A DNA stretch of 64,000 nucleotides from an uncultured Prevotellaceae bacterium (GCA_902778535.1 CACYYG010000022.1:28880-92879), one strand, 5' to 3'. Counted from the stretch's first letter, positions 50,770 to 59,504 are shown. Numbers and translations: made by a program. Notes: generated by a model not told the origin, from the sequence alone.

Positions 50770-52833
50770 TTAGAACGTGACATTCTGAACGCGCTTCACC
50801 CAAGGCAGGATGTGAATCTCGGCCGAGATGTAGTACTTTGCAGGGGGGTTGTCATCAGGAGTGTTTCCAGCTTCACCATTGAAGTCCTCAGGAACTGGAG
50901 ATCCAAGACCCTTAATGTCAGTAATCTTAATCGAGTACCAGTTGTTGCGAACGATACCCCAACGGCCGAGCCAAGCTGCAGCACGACCAGCACCGTAAAC
51001 ATAAGCAGCATTATTTCCATCAACACTCAGGTTGGTAGCATTTTCTGGGTAGACACAGGGATTCGTTGCATCATAGTAAATATTGAAAGCCTCACTGGGA
51101 GCATTCCACGGAGTCTCGGCATCGCCAAAGTGAGCAATACGAGTAGCATAGTAAGCCTTACCTCCAACATACTTATAAATCTTTGACTCTGCAGGATTAT
51201 CAACAGCAGTACCTTCAACAGTAACACCAATAAGGGCTCCGATAGCTGCCAATTCGTCAGCATCAGTGACGGCAGCACCATCTTCCTTAACATCGGTCAG
51301 CACAAGCTTCACAGTGTAAGGCTGCTCACCGGTTGTAGCGTTATATTCTCCAAGAGTCACTTCGACATCAATGCCAAATGTGACGCTTGTTACACCCTCT
51401 GCCAGAGTACGTCCTGCTGCAGCATCAAGTTTACCAAGGTCAGTAGTAATGGCATTCTTACCTGCAGCAATTTTCGTGTTAATAACAGTGCTAAGACGAG
51501 TCTTCACAACAGTTTTAATGTCGTTTGCATTCTTCAGGCGTGTGTTAGGCTGACCCTCAATGGTATAGAAATCACCGCCAGGAAGAGTTGCCACTACACC
51601 TACATAAGTGGTGTTACGGAAAATCTGAGATTTTTCATCAAAGGTATTCTCGTAAGTATAAGCAATATCACCAGGATTAAGAGTGTAGCCATCTACTGCG
51701 ATCTGAGTATTCTGCAGACCAGTGTTGGCATTTAAGCCATTAGCACCCAGAGTACCCGTTCCTTCGTAGTTGAGGTCTTTGCCAAAATAGGTACGGTACA
51801 AAGGAGTGTTGTGTCCTTCAGCAAAGAAGCTAGTACGGCCTACCATGCGATACTTCAGATAATTAGCAGCTGCATTATTAGCATAAGAGAGCCAATTGGT
51901 ATCGAAATGTCTGGTGTTGTAGTAGCCAGTACCACCATTAGTCTTGTCGTTGTTTACATTACCAAGTGCCCACTTGACATTCTCTGCTGTCAAAGTTGTA
52001 GCGTCCTCACCATCGAGAGTGAGATTGATAGCAGCGCTAACGAGCTCAATCTTTACGGCTGCACGCTCTACATAGATGCATGCAGTTTTTGCAGTAGCAG
52101 CTTCAGCAGCTTCTTTCGAGTCGTAAATAGCGTCGGCATTAATCTGAGTGAAAGTAGTAATCTGTGCAGAAGCAGGGTCACTGTCACCACCAGCAACTGT
52201 AGAAATGGGCACATTGGTCATAACAAGACCTGCTGCATTAATGGTCTTACTAAAACCTTTTGCTTCGTCCAAAGCTGCAATACCAATAGCGGTGAGAGCT
52301 TCGTCTTTAAACTGTGCACCGGTAGTAGAGTTAGCTGTTGCAGTAATACCAGTAACATTGTTCTTGTCGTTCAGAATAACATAAGCGAAAAGCTTATCAT
52401 TAACGCCTAAGCTTGGTGCAGTAATTTCCTGAACGAATGTCTTGCTAGTAGAGGTAATCTCACCAAATCCATCAGGATTATCTCCAAGAGAGTTTTCAGG
52501 GGGAACTTGATCGCCGGTTTCATTTTTAAACGGCAAGAATTTGTCAGTGATGTCATAGCTCTGCACGAAAGTAGCTGCATCTTCTGTAGCACCTTTGAAG
52601 AGATAGAGCGTACCACTCTTCACTGCATACTCGGTAGCGTCACCATCCGTAAGGTCTTCGTTAGCACGGGTGATGGCATCACCAGGCATCGAAATTCCCA
52701 CGTTAATCCATGCACTCTGACCCTCAACCATGTTGTACGGATTAGTTACCTCCTGAACAACCTCATCTTTGTCAGAGCAACTTACCGTCAGCAATCCAGC
52801 TGCAGCAAGCGCGAATAAACTTAATTTTTTCAT
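50770..52833 (-). CDS. mfa1: Major Mfa1-like fimbrillin
   Basis: 687 residues with a lipoprotein signal (AAAGLLTVSCSDKDEV; Cys19). The propeptide ends at ITRANEDL, an Arg maturation site. The N-terminal domain has SGTLYLFKG and KLFAYVILND; the long middle is Ala/Thr/Asn-rich. The C-terminal Mfa1 domain shows GRWGIVRNNWYSIKITDIKG, LGSPVPEDF and the final strand YYISAEIHILPWVKR. It is the likely shaft subunit: exported as a lipoprotein, trimmed and polymerised on the surface. Base composition is visibly more A/T-rich than in flanking genes, as is common for exposed, variable surface proteins. The upstream 80 bp is very A/T-rich without an obvious TAnnTTTG box. Confidence 0.9.
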   Translation of the reverse strand: MKKLSLFALAAAGLLTVSCSDKDEVVQEVTNPYNMVEGQSAWINVGISMPGDAITRANEDLTDGDATEYAVKSGTLYLFKGATEDAATFVQSYDITDKFLPFKNETGDQVPPENSLGDNPDGFGEITSTSKTFVQEITAPSLGVNDKLFAYVILNDKNNVTGITATANSTTGAQFKDEALTAIGIAALDEAKGFSKTINAAGLVMTNVPISTVAGGDSDPASAQITTFTQINADAIYDSKEAAEAATAKTACIYVERAAVKIELVSAAINLTLDGEDATTLTAENVKWALGNVNNDKTNGGTGYYNTRHFDTNWLSYANNAAANYLKYRMVGRTSFFAEGHNTPLYRTYFGKDLNYEGTGTLGANGLNANTGLQNTQIAVDGYTLNPGDIAYTYENTFDEKSQIFRNTTYVGVVATLPGGDFYTIEGQPNTRLKNANDIKTVVKTRLSTVINTKIAAGKNAITTDLGKLDAAAGRTLAEGVTSVTFGIDVEVTLGEYNATTGEQPYTVKLVLTDVKEDGAAVTDADELAAIGALIGVTVEGTAVDNPAESKIYKYVGGKAYYATRIAHFGDAETPWNAPSEAFNIYYDATNPCVYPENATNLSVDGNNAAYVYGAGRAAAWLGRWGIVRNNWYSIKITDIKGLGSPVPEDFNGEAGNTPDDNPPAKYYISAEIHILPWVKRVQNVTF

Positions 52834-52915
52834 AAATTGTAATTTAAAAAGTTAAATAAAATAGAATTTAAAAATAATTAATCTTGTTTGTTATGATTGT
52901 TTAATCGTTTACTTC

Positions 52916-53344
52916 TCACGCCAACGCCTTTGGATTCAATAGTAGCATGGCTTCGTCAATGTTTATTACTTTAATATGTGGGAATGCCACATCTTCTAGT
53001 ATATTGTAATGTCTGTCTTCCGTAACTATGCAAGTTGCATTAGCAGCTACCGCACAGTCGACGAACTTGTTGTCATCAGGGTCAGCGGTTATAACTGCAA
53101 AGTGATAATAAGGCGTTATCCGTAGTATGTTCTTGCTATTCGTTATTACATCCATTACTCTCTCTGCAAAGACAGCACTGGTTTTTTGTTCCAGTATTTC
53201 TGCATATTCATTCAGTATCTCATTACTTACGCATAATTGATTCCTTCCGTCTAAAAATGACAGCCACAAATCGTGGTAACGGCTTCTTCGTGGAATGCAC
53301 ATGATAAGACTATTGGTATCTAATACTATTCTTGCCATATTCAT
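52916..53344 (-). CDS. PIN-domain toxin of a toxin-antitoxin pair
   Basis: 142 residues. The PIN fold is clear: VLDTNSLIM near the N-terminus (first acidic residue Asp9), SNEILNEYAEIL (Glu near 46), then ADPDDNKFVDCAVAANATCIVTEDRHY with the Asp cluster that binds the metal. Of the putative-toxin PIN family (COG1569-like), which cut RNA. The ATG overlaps the stop of the preceding small gene (ATGA, 53341-53344), the usual antitoxin-toxin coupling. A second Met at codon 3 is possible. It is inserted between the DUF3868 protein and the major fimbrillin, so it splits the usual fimbrial gene order. Confidence 0.87.
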   Translation of the reverse strand: MNMARIVLDTNSLIMCIPRRSRYHDLWLSFLDGRNQLCVSNEILNEYAEILEQKTSAVFAERVMDVITNSKNILRITPYYHFAVITADPDDNKFVDCAVAANATCIVTEDRHYNILEDVAFPHIKVINIDEAMLLLNPKALA

Positions 53345-53553
53345 TTCACATGAAAATCTTCATGTCTCAACTCTTCAAGGCGTTTGTCGTCTAAGATGCC
53401 TTCATCCCAAAGTTTGTCGGCTTCTTCATCAAGCTTCTTTTGGAAGTGTTGTGTCAGCACATCCTGTATCTCGAGTGCATATTCCTCGCTGTCGTTATGA
53501 GAGAACAACTTCAGCAGGTGCAGCTGAGTGGGTGTTAGTGTTCTTGCTTCCAT
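53341..53553 (-). CDS. Antitoxin partner of the PIN toxin
   Basis: 70 residues, acidic and helical (TPTQLHLLKLFSHNDSEEYA, LTQHFQKKLDEEADKLWDEG). Size, charge, upstream position and 4-bp overlap with the PIN gene identify it as the antitoxin. I do not recognise a named DNA-binding fold, though this short form commonly accompanies COG1569 PIN toxins in Bacteroidales. It is 30 bp downstream of the DUF3868 gene. Confidence 0.75.
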   Translation of the reverse strand: MEARTLTPTQLHLLKLFSHNDSEEYALEIQDVLTQHFQKKLDEEADKLWDEGILDDKRLEELRHEDFHVK

Positions 53554-53583
53554 TATAGTTGACTCTTTTGTTATGATGATGTC

Positions 53584-55071
53584 TTACTGTGTGAGCAGCT
53601 TGATGGCCTCGCGGTTGCGGCTGACATTGAGTCCCAGACGCTCGGCGTTGTCGAGGTGTCGGGCAGCATCTTCATATTTGCCGTTGACGATGTCGATGAC
53701 GGCACGGGCGTTCTCAGCTGCGGCTCCGTTGCCGGCACGCTCCAGGAGGGTCTGTGCCTTGAGGATGTCGTGCTGCGAGAGTGCGACATTGGCCAGGTTG
53801 AGGTTCACGGCCTCGTCGTCGGGGTAGTAGTTGAGCGAGGTCTGCATCACGCGGTTATACTCGTCGGTGAAGGGCTGCATGGTCTGTGCTACGCGCCACA
53901 GCTCGTGCTTCGACAGCTGATGTGGCTTTGTGCGGTAGATGTCGAGACACTCCTCGATGGTGTTGAACTGACGGATGTTGAAGGTAATCTCGTAGTCGGA
54001 GCGGCGCAGGCCCGGGTAGACGTTCTTCAGCAGGTACTGATACTCCTGCGGGAAGCGTCGCTTGATGTTAGCCTCGGTGGCATCGGCTGTGCGTGCAATG
54101 ACGATGCTGTCCTTCAGCAGCAGGCTGCGCACGTCGTTATAGATGTCGTCCTTGTGTGGCAGCTCGTCGGTGCCCATCTTCTCAATGGCTTCGCGCAGTC
54201 CTATCCAGTTCTCTGGCGTGGCTTCGGCGGGAGCGAAGGCGGTGGCGGGCAGGTTGTAGTTCTTGCGCAGCCACTCGGTGAGGCTCTTGGCACGATTGGT
54301 AGCCAGCATGTGGTTGTGGTTGTAGGGCGACTCTGGGCTGGCCCATCCGTGAATCTTGATGGTGTTCACGGTGATGTTCTTGTCGGCCACCATGATGTCG
54401 AGCGTGTCGGTGATCTTGCGCAGCTCGCGACGGTTGTCCATATAGTCGGGCTTCATCTCCCAGCGGTCAACTACGAAGGTGATGTATGCCGAGCCGTGCA
54501 GCTCACGCATGGGCTTTTCGGGGTTAGGCTCCTGGTTTGCCAGCTCGATAAGCTCCCACGGGTTGATTTCTTTCAGCGTGGCGATGGGGTACTCCTGGTT
54601 CTTCATCTTGTCGCCGCATCCGCAGAGGTCGGCCTCCACTACTACGTCAGCATTCTTGTGCCATGCCTCTCGGTCGATGGCGTCGGTATAGCTGTACGTC
54701 TGCGGTGTGTCGTTCTGTCGGCGGATGTTGTCGCAGTTGTCGGCATAGAGTTCGTCGATGCCGTCGCGCTCAAAGACAATGTTCTGCCTTCTTCCGCTGA
54801 CGATGAGAGTCTTCAGGCGTGTTTCCTGTTCGCCGTTTCTCGAGCGGATGATGGGTGTGAAGGCACGGTAGCGGTTGCTGGGCACGTCAAGCTGGTCCAG
54901 TATGAAGTCCATGGTGAAGATGGTTCTCTGGTCGGTGGTTGTCACCTGAAAGTTCTGCACGCTGACCTGCGTGTCGCCGTTCTTCTCGTCTGTCAGGGTA
55001 ATGGTCTGTGCCCATCCCACCTGAATACCGGCAAATAAAATGATGGCTGTTATAAAAAGATTTTTTCTCAT
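53584..55071 (-). CDS. DUF3868/OmpA-like fimbrial-locus protein with TPR tail
   Basis: 495 residues from the ATG at 55071 (a GTG one codon earlier is also open). Signal peptide ends near VGWAQ. Residues 25-160 are a DUF3868-type beta domain (TITLTDEKNGDTQVSVQNFQ, RAFTPIIRSRNGEQETRL). Then an OmpA-C/peptidoglycan-binding-like domain (ITVNTIKIHGWASPESPYNH, NHMLATNRAKSLTEWLRKNY; about 230-340) and a TPR-like helical tail (DEAVNLNLANVALSQHDILK ... GKYEDAARHLDNAERLG). Such proteins regularly precede FimA/Mfa operons together with a DUF3575 porin. The role is presumably a cell-wall link or assembly factor at the outer membrane. It starts 15 bp after the DUF3575 gene. Confidence 0.85.
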   Translation of the reverse strand: MRKNLFITAIILFAGIQVGWAQTITLTDEKNGDTQVSVQNFQVTTTDQRTIFTMDFILDQLDVPSNRYRAFTPIIRSRNGEQETRLKTLIVSGRRQNIVFERDGIDELYADNCDNIRRQNDTPQTYSYTDAIDREAWHKNADVVVEADLCGCGDKMKNQEYPIATLKEINPWELIELANQEPNPEKPMRELHGSAYITFVVDRWEMKPDYMDNRRELRKITDTLDIMVADKNITVNTIKIHGWASPESPYNHNHMLATNRAKSLTEWLRKNYNLPATAFAPAEATPENWIGLREAIEKMGTDELPHKDDIYNDVRSLLLKDSIVIARTADATEANIKRRFPQEYQYLLKNVYPGLRRSDYEITFNIRQFNTIEECLDIYRTKPHQLSKHELWRVAQTMQPFTDEYNRVMQTSLNYYPDDEAVNLNLANVALSQHDILKAQTLLERAGNGAAAENARAVIDIVNGKYEDAARHLDNAERLGLNVSRNREAIKLLTQ

Positions 55072-55086
55072 CACGTCAATGGTTGT

Positions 55087-55677
55087 TTAAAACAGGTAAA
55101 GCAGTGAGAGGGCCGCCTTTGTGGGACCCACATAAATCTTATGTCCGTCGTCGATTTTCTTGCCGCAGGTGCCGCACTTGTACTTGTCATATTCGATGTA
55201 GGCAGCACCAAGGCCAATGGCAGCCTCGAAGTTCCAGTGCTTCGACATCACCCACTGGTAGCCATAGCTCAGGCCTCCGCCTACGAACCAGCCTTCAAAA
55301 CGATGGTCTTTCAGCTCGTCCCACCATCCCAGTGGCATCTTGATGTTGGCAGCGTTGTACTGGCCTCCAAAGGCGTGTATGCCTACGAAGGAACCGTTAA
55401 AGCGGTGGCAGAACCAGTGTCGCCACTCAGGGTTGACAACCCAGTGCTTAAGATACTTGTTATCACTGCCATGCCCAAATGACCAGGGATGGAAGCCGTA
55501 GAAAGCTTGCAGAGAATGTTTCTTTCCCACGCCTATCTCCATACCGATGTTGGGCGTAGCCGCAGCGTCATAAAGAAGATTGGTTTTCAGCGCAACCTGC
55601 TGAGCATTAGCGGGTAACGTGCTTAAAACCATGCCGACCACAACGGCGGTCATCCAGTGGTATAAACTTTTCTTCAT
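55087..55677 (-). CDS. DUF3575 outer-membrane beta-barrel protein
   Basis: 196 residues from the ATG at 55677 (a TTG one codon earlier is less likely). Signal peptide ends near PANAQQ. The mature part is the DUF3575 barrel: VALKTNLLYDAAATPNIGMEIGVGK, then LQAFYGFHPWSF, VNPEWRHWFCHRFNGSFVGIHAFGGQYN, WFVGGGLSYGYQW, and a C-terminal aromatic LSLLYLF typical of barrel insertion. DUF3575 genes head fimbrial operons in Bacteroides and Porphyromonas relatives. Cys-x-x-Cys (CGTCGKK) sits in the last loop. Its promoter (TAACTTTG at 55713-55720, TTTG at 55741-55744) starts the whole fimbrial cluster and is divergent from the phosphatase-GH92 promoter. Confidence 0.9.
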   Translation of the reverse strand: MKKSLYHWMTAVVVGMVLSTLPANAQQVALKTNLLYDAAATPNIGMEIGVGKKHSLQAFYGFHPWSFGHGSDNKYLKHWVVNPEWRHWFCHRFNGSFVGIHAFGGQYNAANIKMPLGWWDELKDHRFEGWFVGGGLSYGYQWVMSKHWNFEAAIGLGAAYIEYDKYKCGTCGKKIDDGHKIYVGPTKAALSLLYLF

Positions 55678-55712
55678 CAAGGTTATTAAAAGTTTTTTGA
55701 GGTAACAGGGTG

Positions 55713-55720
55713 CAAAGTTA
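55713..55720 (-). promoter_or_regulatory. Promoter of the fimbrial operon (TAACTTTG, -33 TTTG)
   Basis: Exact TAnnTTTG on the minus strand with TTTG at 55741-55744, 20 bp upstream; 35 bp to the DUF3575 ATG. Confidence 0.7.
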
Positions 55721-55803
55721 ATAACTTTCGTTCAACAATCCAAATATTTAAACGAAAAAATCCAATTTTTACGCAAAAAAGTTTTTAAATGTAAATTTTT
55801 TGG

Positions 55804-55811
55804 TATCTTTG
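55804..55811 (+). promoter_or_regulatory. -7 box of the phosphatase-GH92 gene (TATCTTTG)
   Basis: Exact TAnnTTTG on the plus strand, only 20 bp before the ATG, so the leader is very short. Divergent from the fimbrial promoter; no clear -33 element. Confidence 0.6.
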
Positions 55812-55831
55812 CACTGAAAAGTGTTGAAAAT

Positions 55832-58800
55832 ATGAAAAATAGTGCAATCGTTTTCCTAGCATTGTTGCTGATGCAGGCTCTGGGTGTACGCGCACAGACC
55901 TTTTCGGCTGAGCGCACTGCCGGCATTTACTTTGCCTATCCTTCCACCCTCCACCTTCCACCCTCCACCCTTCATCTTCCACCCTCCACCCTTCGCCCCT
56001 TCTACATCTCTCACTATGGGCGCCACGGTTCGCGCTGGCTGCCCAGCGAAGAGCGCTACACGTGGGTGATGGCGTGGTTTGAAGACAAGAGCAGGCTGAC
56101 GCCCTTTGGCAAGCGTGTGCGCAGCCGTCTGAAGACGATCTGCCGCAACGCCCGTGGCAATGCCGGTGCCCTGACGCCCCTTGGCGCCGCCCAGCATCGC
56201 GGCATCGCCCGCCGTATGGTGCAGAACTTCCCGGAGGTGTTTGCAGCGGACACAAGAATACAGGCACGTTCGAGCACGTCGCCCCGCTGCCGTGCCTCGA
56301 TGCTTGCTTTCTGCGATGAGCTGCAAGCACCCTCCACCCTCCACCTTCCACCCTCCGCCTTCAGCATCGAGACCAATCCGGCGGATATGTCTTATATTAA
56401 TAATGAGTCGGCTGAGCTGAAGGCGCTGTCGGCCCGCACCCAGCGTCAGCCCGACATCAGCACAGACCGTTTTCTCGCTGCCCTGTTCAAAGACCCGGCC
56501 GTTATTGGTCGTGCCGATGGGCTCAAACTGCTGTCAGAGCTGCACACCATTGCCAGCGACATGCAGGACATCCCGCTCGGCATCAGCCTCTGGGACTGTT
56601 TCACGCCTGAGGAGATGCTGGCGGTGCACGCTGCTAACAACGAGCGGATGACTATCTGCAACGGCGACACCATCGTCAACGACGGCATCGCGGCACGCTC
56701 CAGCATCGCCCTGTGGCAGAACATCGTGGCGGAGGCCGACAGCATGATTGCCAGCGGCGGCCACGGTGCGTCTTTACGCTTCGGCCACGACACGGCACTC
56801 TTCCGCCTGCTCACGCTCATCGGCGTGCAGCTGCCCAGCGCCTGCATGGAGGACATCGTGCCCATGGCGGCGAATCTGCAGGTTGTCTTTTTTAGAGGTG
56901 AGGGGCAAGAGGTGAGAGGTGAGAGGCTAGAGGTGAGAGGTGAGAGGCTAGAGGTGAGAGGTGAGAGAAATGACTCCATCCTTGTGCTTTTCCTGCTGAA
57001 CGAAAAGCCTTGCCACCTAAAAGGTAATCTCTCACCTCTCACCTCTCACCCCTCACCTCTAAAACCAAGCCTAAAAGGTATTCTCTCACCTCTCACCTCT
57101 CACCCCTCACCTCTAAAACCAAGCCTAAAAGGTAATCTCTCACCTTTCACCTCTCACCTCTCACCTCTTTACAACTGGTCGGATGTGAAGGAGGCGGTGG
57201 CACAGCGTATCCATGACCTGGAGCATCAGCGGCAGCTGACGATGCTGAACACGATGGTGGGTACGGCGCCGGCGAACACCCATACCGCGGGCCTCTTCGG
57301 CAAGGGCAGCGAGGAGCACGGACAGACGCTGCCTGCCGTGCTGGTGCCCAACGGTCAGACCTTCTGGACGCCGCAGACACGCGCTACCGAGAAGAAATGT
57401 GTGGCGCCCTACTACTATCAGGACACCCTCTTCCAAGGCATCCGCGCCAGCCACTGGCTCGTCGGCGGCTGCACGCAGGACTACGGCTCGTTCACGGTAA
57501 AAACAGCCCCTGGCTCGGGGAGGATGGAGGGCGTCGTCTCCCATCCTCACTACTATGCCGTCACCCTTCCCGAGGAGCAGCTTCGCTTAGAGCTGACAGG
57601 TCTGAGCCACAGTGCCATGCTTCGCGTCACCCCCCTGAAAGACGGGCCTTTTACCATCATGGTTGAGGCGAACAGCGACGAGCAGGAGGGACATGTCGCC
57701 ATCGACGGCAGGCAGCATGAGGTCTACGGCTACAACCCCGTGCACCGCATCTATCAGGGGTGGGGCGAGCCAGCTGGCTTCAGCGGGCATTTCGTGCTGC
57801 GCTATGACGAGGCTCCTGTTGCTACCAAAGAGGAGCAGCAGGTTGTCAGTCTGACGTTCAATGGGAAGAAGAGCCAGCCCGTCGTGCTGCGTATGGCCAC
57901 ATCGTTTACCAGTCGCGAGGGAGCAGAGCGGAACCTGGTGGCCGAGACACGGATTTATAGTGGCAGCGGAGTGACACGGACGGACACGGAGGATTTTGAT
58001 GGCAACGGAGTGACATGGATGGACACGGAGGATTTTGATGGCAACGGAGTGACACGGATGGACACGGGTAATATTAGTTTTGAACAGATGGAGCAGCGCT
58101 GTCTCGACCTGTGGATACAGCGACTGCATACCATCGACATCGACGACCCTGATACGGCACGCGTCAAACAGTTCTACGGCGCCCTCTATCGCGCCTCCTT
58201 CCTGCCACGTGAGATGAGCGATGTGGATGGGGAGTATCCAAGGTTTAACCCCCCTCTTCCCCCCGAAGGGGGGAGGATTGACGGCGGAGCCCTTCTCCTT
58301 CCCCCTTCGGGGGGATTGAGGGGGGTCATCCGCTATGGCGACTTCTCCCTCTGGGACACCTACCGTGCGCTGCACCCGCTGCTCTGTATCATCGCCCCCA
58401 AGGAGAGCGCACAGATGATGCAGTCGCTGGTGGGCATGGCGCAGGAGGGCAGCTGGATGCCCATCTTCCCCTGCTGGAACAGCTACACGGCAGCGATGAT
58501 TGGCGACCACGCCGCGTCTGTCCTTGCCGATGCATACGTGAAAGGCATCCGAGGCTTCGATGCCGCCACAGCCTATCGCTACCTGCGCCAGAACGCTTTC
58601 GAGAAGCCCCGTTCCATTGAGGATTATCAGAACGGCATGGGACGGCGCGCCCTCGACTCCTATTTGAAGTATGGCTACATACCCTTGGAGGACTCTGTCA
58701 AGGAAGCCTTCCATCAGCAGGAACAGACCAGCCGTACCCTGGAGTATGCCTACGACGACTTCTGCGTGGCGCAGCTAGGGAAGGGTTTGTTGAGTGATGA

Positions 58801-59491
58801 GTGTTTAGTGTTTAGTGACTTTTCTGTAGAGGATGATTATGAGGAGCTGATGCGGCGGAGCGAGAATTGGCGCAACGTCATCAACCCAAGGACGGGTTGG
58901 GCCGACGGGCGCAGTCTTTCCGGCTGCTGGCTGAACAACAGCGACCTGACGAGCCGTCAGCCTTACATCACCGAGGGCGCCGTGTGCCACTATACGTGGT
59001 ACGTGCCGCAGAACATCGACGGTTTGATAGCGCTGATGGGCGGGCGTGAGGCTTTCGTGGCACGCCTCGACTCGATGTTCAGCGAGGGACGCTACTGGCA
59101 CGGCAATGAGCCCTGCCATCAGATTGCCTGGCTTTACTCCTTGGCCGGACGGCCTGAGAAGACTCGCCAGCAGGTGACACGTATTCTTCAGACCGAATAC
59201 AACGACACGCCGGGCGGTCTGAGCGGCAACGACGATGCCGGTCAGATGTCGGCATGGCAGATCTTTGCAAACTTAGGATTCTATCCCGTCTGTCCTGGTA
59301 CGCCGCAGTATGTCTTGGGCGGAGCGCAGTTCCGTCAGGTGACGCTCAACCAGCCCGGCCGCAAGCCTTTCGTCATCCGCCGTGCTACCGACGGCCACTA
59401 CCGCCTCAACGGCCAGCAGCTTGACAGGCCCGTCATCAGCCATGATGATCTGCTGCGCGGCGGCGTCCTTGAACTTCCCTCTTCCTTCTGA
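55832..59491 (+). CDS. Fused histidine acid phosphatase (phytase/MINPP-like) and GH92 alpha-mannosidase
   Basis: 1219 residues in one uninterrupted frame, signal peptide to about Ala21. Residues 57-450 are a branch-2 histidine phosphatase: HYGRHGSR (nucleophile His65) and the proton-donor pair FGHD (His319-Asp320), then VLFLLNEKP. Residues ~470-1215 are GH92: TMVGTAPANTHT-like strands and the Glu in YITEGAVCHYTW (Glu1048). Other GH92 motifs are FSLWDTYRALHPLL, SWMPIFPCWNSYTAAMIGDH and SGNDDAGQMSAWQIFANLG (Asp1134, Asp1135), then FYPVCPGTPQYVLGG. GH92 enzymes are Ca-dependent exo-alpha-mannosidases. The combination suggests removal of both phosphate and mannose from phosphomannan or N-glycans; that is inference. 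The frame carries several translated repeats (about 38-55, 167-175, 356-378, 398-446, 711-747, 806-832). Confidence 0.85.
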   Translation: MKNSAIVFLALLLMQALGVRAQTFSAERTAGIYFAYPSTLHLPPSTLHLPPSTLRPFYISHYGRHGSRWLPSEERYTWVMAWFEDKSRLTPFGKRVRSRLKTICRNARGNAGALTPLGAAQHRGIARRMVQNFPEVFAADTRIQARSSTSPRCRASMLAFCDELQAPSTLHLPPSAFSIETNPADMSYINNESAELKALSARTQRQPDISTDRFLAALFKDPAVIGRADGLKLLSELHTIASDMQDIPLGISLWDCFTPEEMLAVHAANNERMTICNGDTIVNDGIAARSSIALWQNIVAEADSMIASGGHGASLRFGHDTALFRLLTLIGVQLPSACMEDIVPMAANLQVVFFRGEGQEVRGERLEVRGERLEVRGERNDSILVLFLLNEKPCHLKGNLSPLTSHPSPLKPSLKGILSPLTSHPSPLKPSLKGNLSPFTSHLSPLYNWSDVKEAVAQRIHDLEHQRQLTMLNTMVGTAPANTHTAGLFGKGSEEHGQTLPAVLVPNGQTFWTPQTRATEKKCVAPYYYQDTLFQGIRASHWLVGGCTQDYGSFTVKTAPGSGRMEGVVSHPHYYAVTLPEEQLRLELTGLSHSAMLRVTPLKDGPFTIMVEANSDEQEGHVAIDGRQHEVYGYNPVHRIYQGWGEPAGFSGHFVLRYDEAPVATKEEQQVVSLTFNGKKSQPVVLRMATSFTSREGAERNLVAETRIYSGSGVTRTDTEDFDGNGVTWMDTEDFDGNGVTRMDTGNISFEQMEQRCLDLWIQRLHTIDIDDPDTARVKQFYGALYRASFLPREMSDVDGEYPRFNPPLPPEGGRIDGGALLLPPSGGLRGVIRYGDFSLWDTYRALHPLLCIIAPKESAQMMQSLVGMAQEGSWMPIFPCWNSYTAAMIGDHAASVLADAYVKGIRGFDAATAYRYLRQNAFEKPRSIEDYQNGMGRRALDSYLKYGYIPLEDSVKEAFHQQEQTSRTLEYAYDDFCVAQLGKGLLSDECLVFSDFSVEDDYEELMRRSENWRNVINPRTGWADGRSLSGCWLNNSDLTSRQPYITEGAVCHYTWYVPQNIDGLIALMGGREAFVARLDSMFSEGRYWHGNEPCHQIAWLYSLAGRPEKTRQQVTRILQTEYNDTPGGLSGNDDAGQMSAWQIFANLGFYPVCPGTPQYVLGGAQFRQVTLNQPGRKPFVIRRATDGHYRLNGQQLDRPVISHDDLLRGGVLELPSSF
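55946..55996 (+). repeat. CCACCCTCCACCTT word repeat in the GH92 fusion gene
   Basis: In-frame pyrimidine-rich repeats read as PSTLHLPPSTLHLPPSTL between the signal peptide and the phosphatase domain. A second short block (read PSTLHLPPS) is at 56330-56355. Confidence 0.8.
56898..57170 (+). repeat. Inverted GAGAGGTGAGAGG / CTCACCTCTCACC blocks in the phosphatase domain
   Basis: Purine-rich copies (56898-56965; read EVRGERLEVRGERLEVRGER) face pyrimidine-rich copies (57021-57170). The latter are a 54-bp tandem repeat starting at 57017, 57071 and 57125, read as an 18-residue repeat (LKGNLSPLTSHPSPLKPS). The two blocks are inverted relative to each other and flank a conserved segment (VLFLLNEKP). 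Confidence 0.85.
57957..58075 (+). repeat. 39-bp tandem repeat, three units, in the GH92 domain
   Basis: Units of GGCAACGGAGTGACACGGAT plus GGACACGGAGGATTTTGAT, read as 13-residue repeats (GNGVTWMDTEDFD). It falls in a loop region of the GH92 beta domain. Confidence 0.85.
58248..58327. repeat. Inverted pair of REP-like palindromes in the GH92 domain
   Basis: CCCCCCGAAGGGGGG-type element (58248-58276) and its near reverse complement (58298-58327), read in frame as NPPLPPEGG and LLPPSGGLRG. They lie just before the conserved FSLWDTYR motif. The paired arrangement resembles bacterial interspersed mosaic elements. Confidence 0.7.
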
Positions 59492-59504
59492 AGTCTATAA
59501 AAAA

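Noticed and set aside
55832-59491. Phosphatase and GH92 as two genes joined by a sequencing error
   Set aside because: The frame is continuous for 1219 codons and no internal stop, start region or ribosome-binding spacing is seen at the junction (about residues 450-470).
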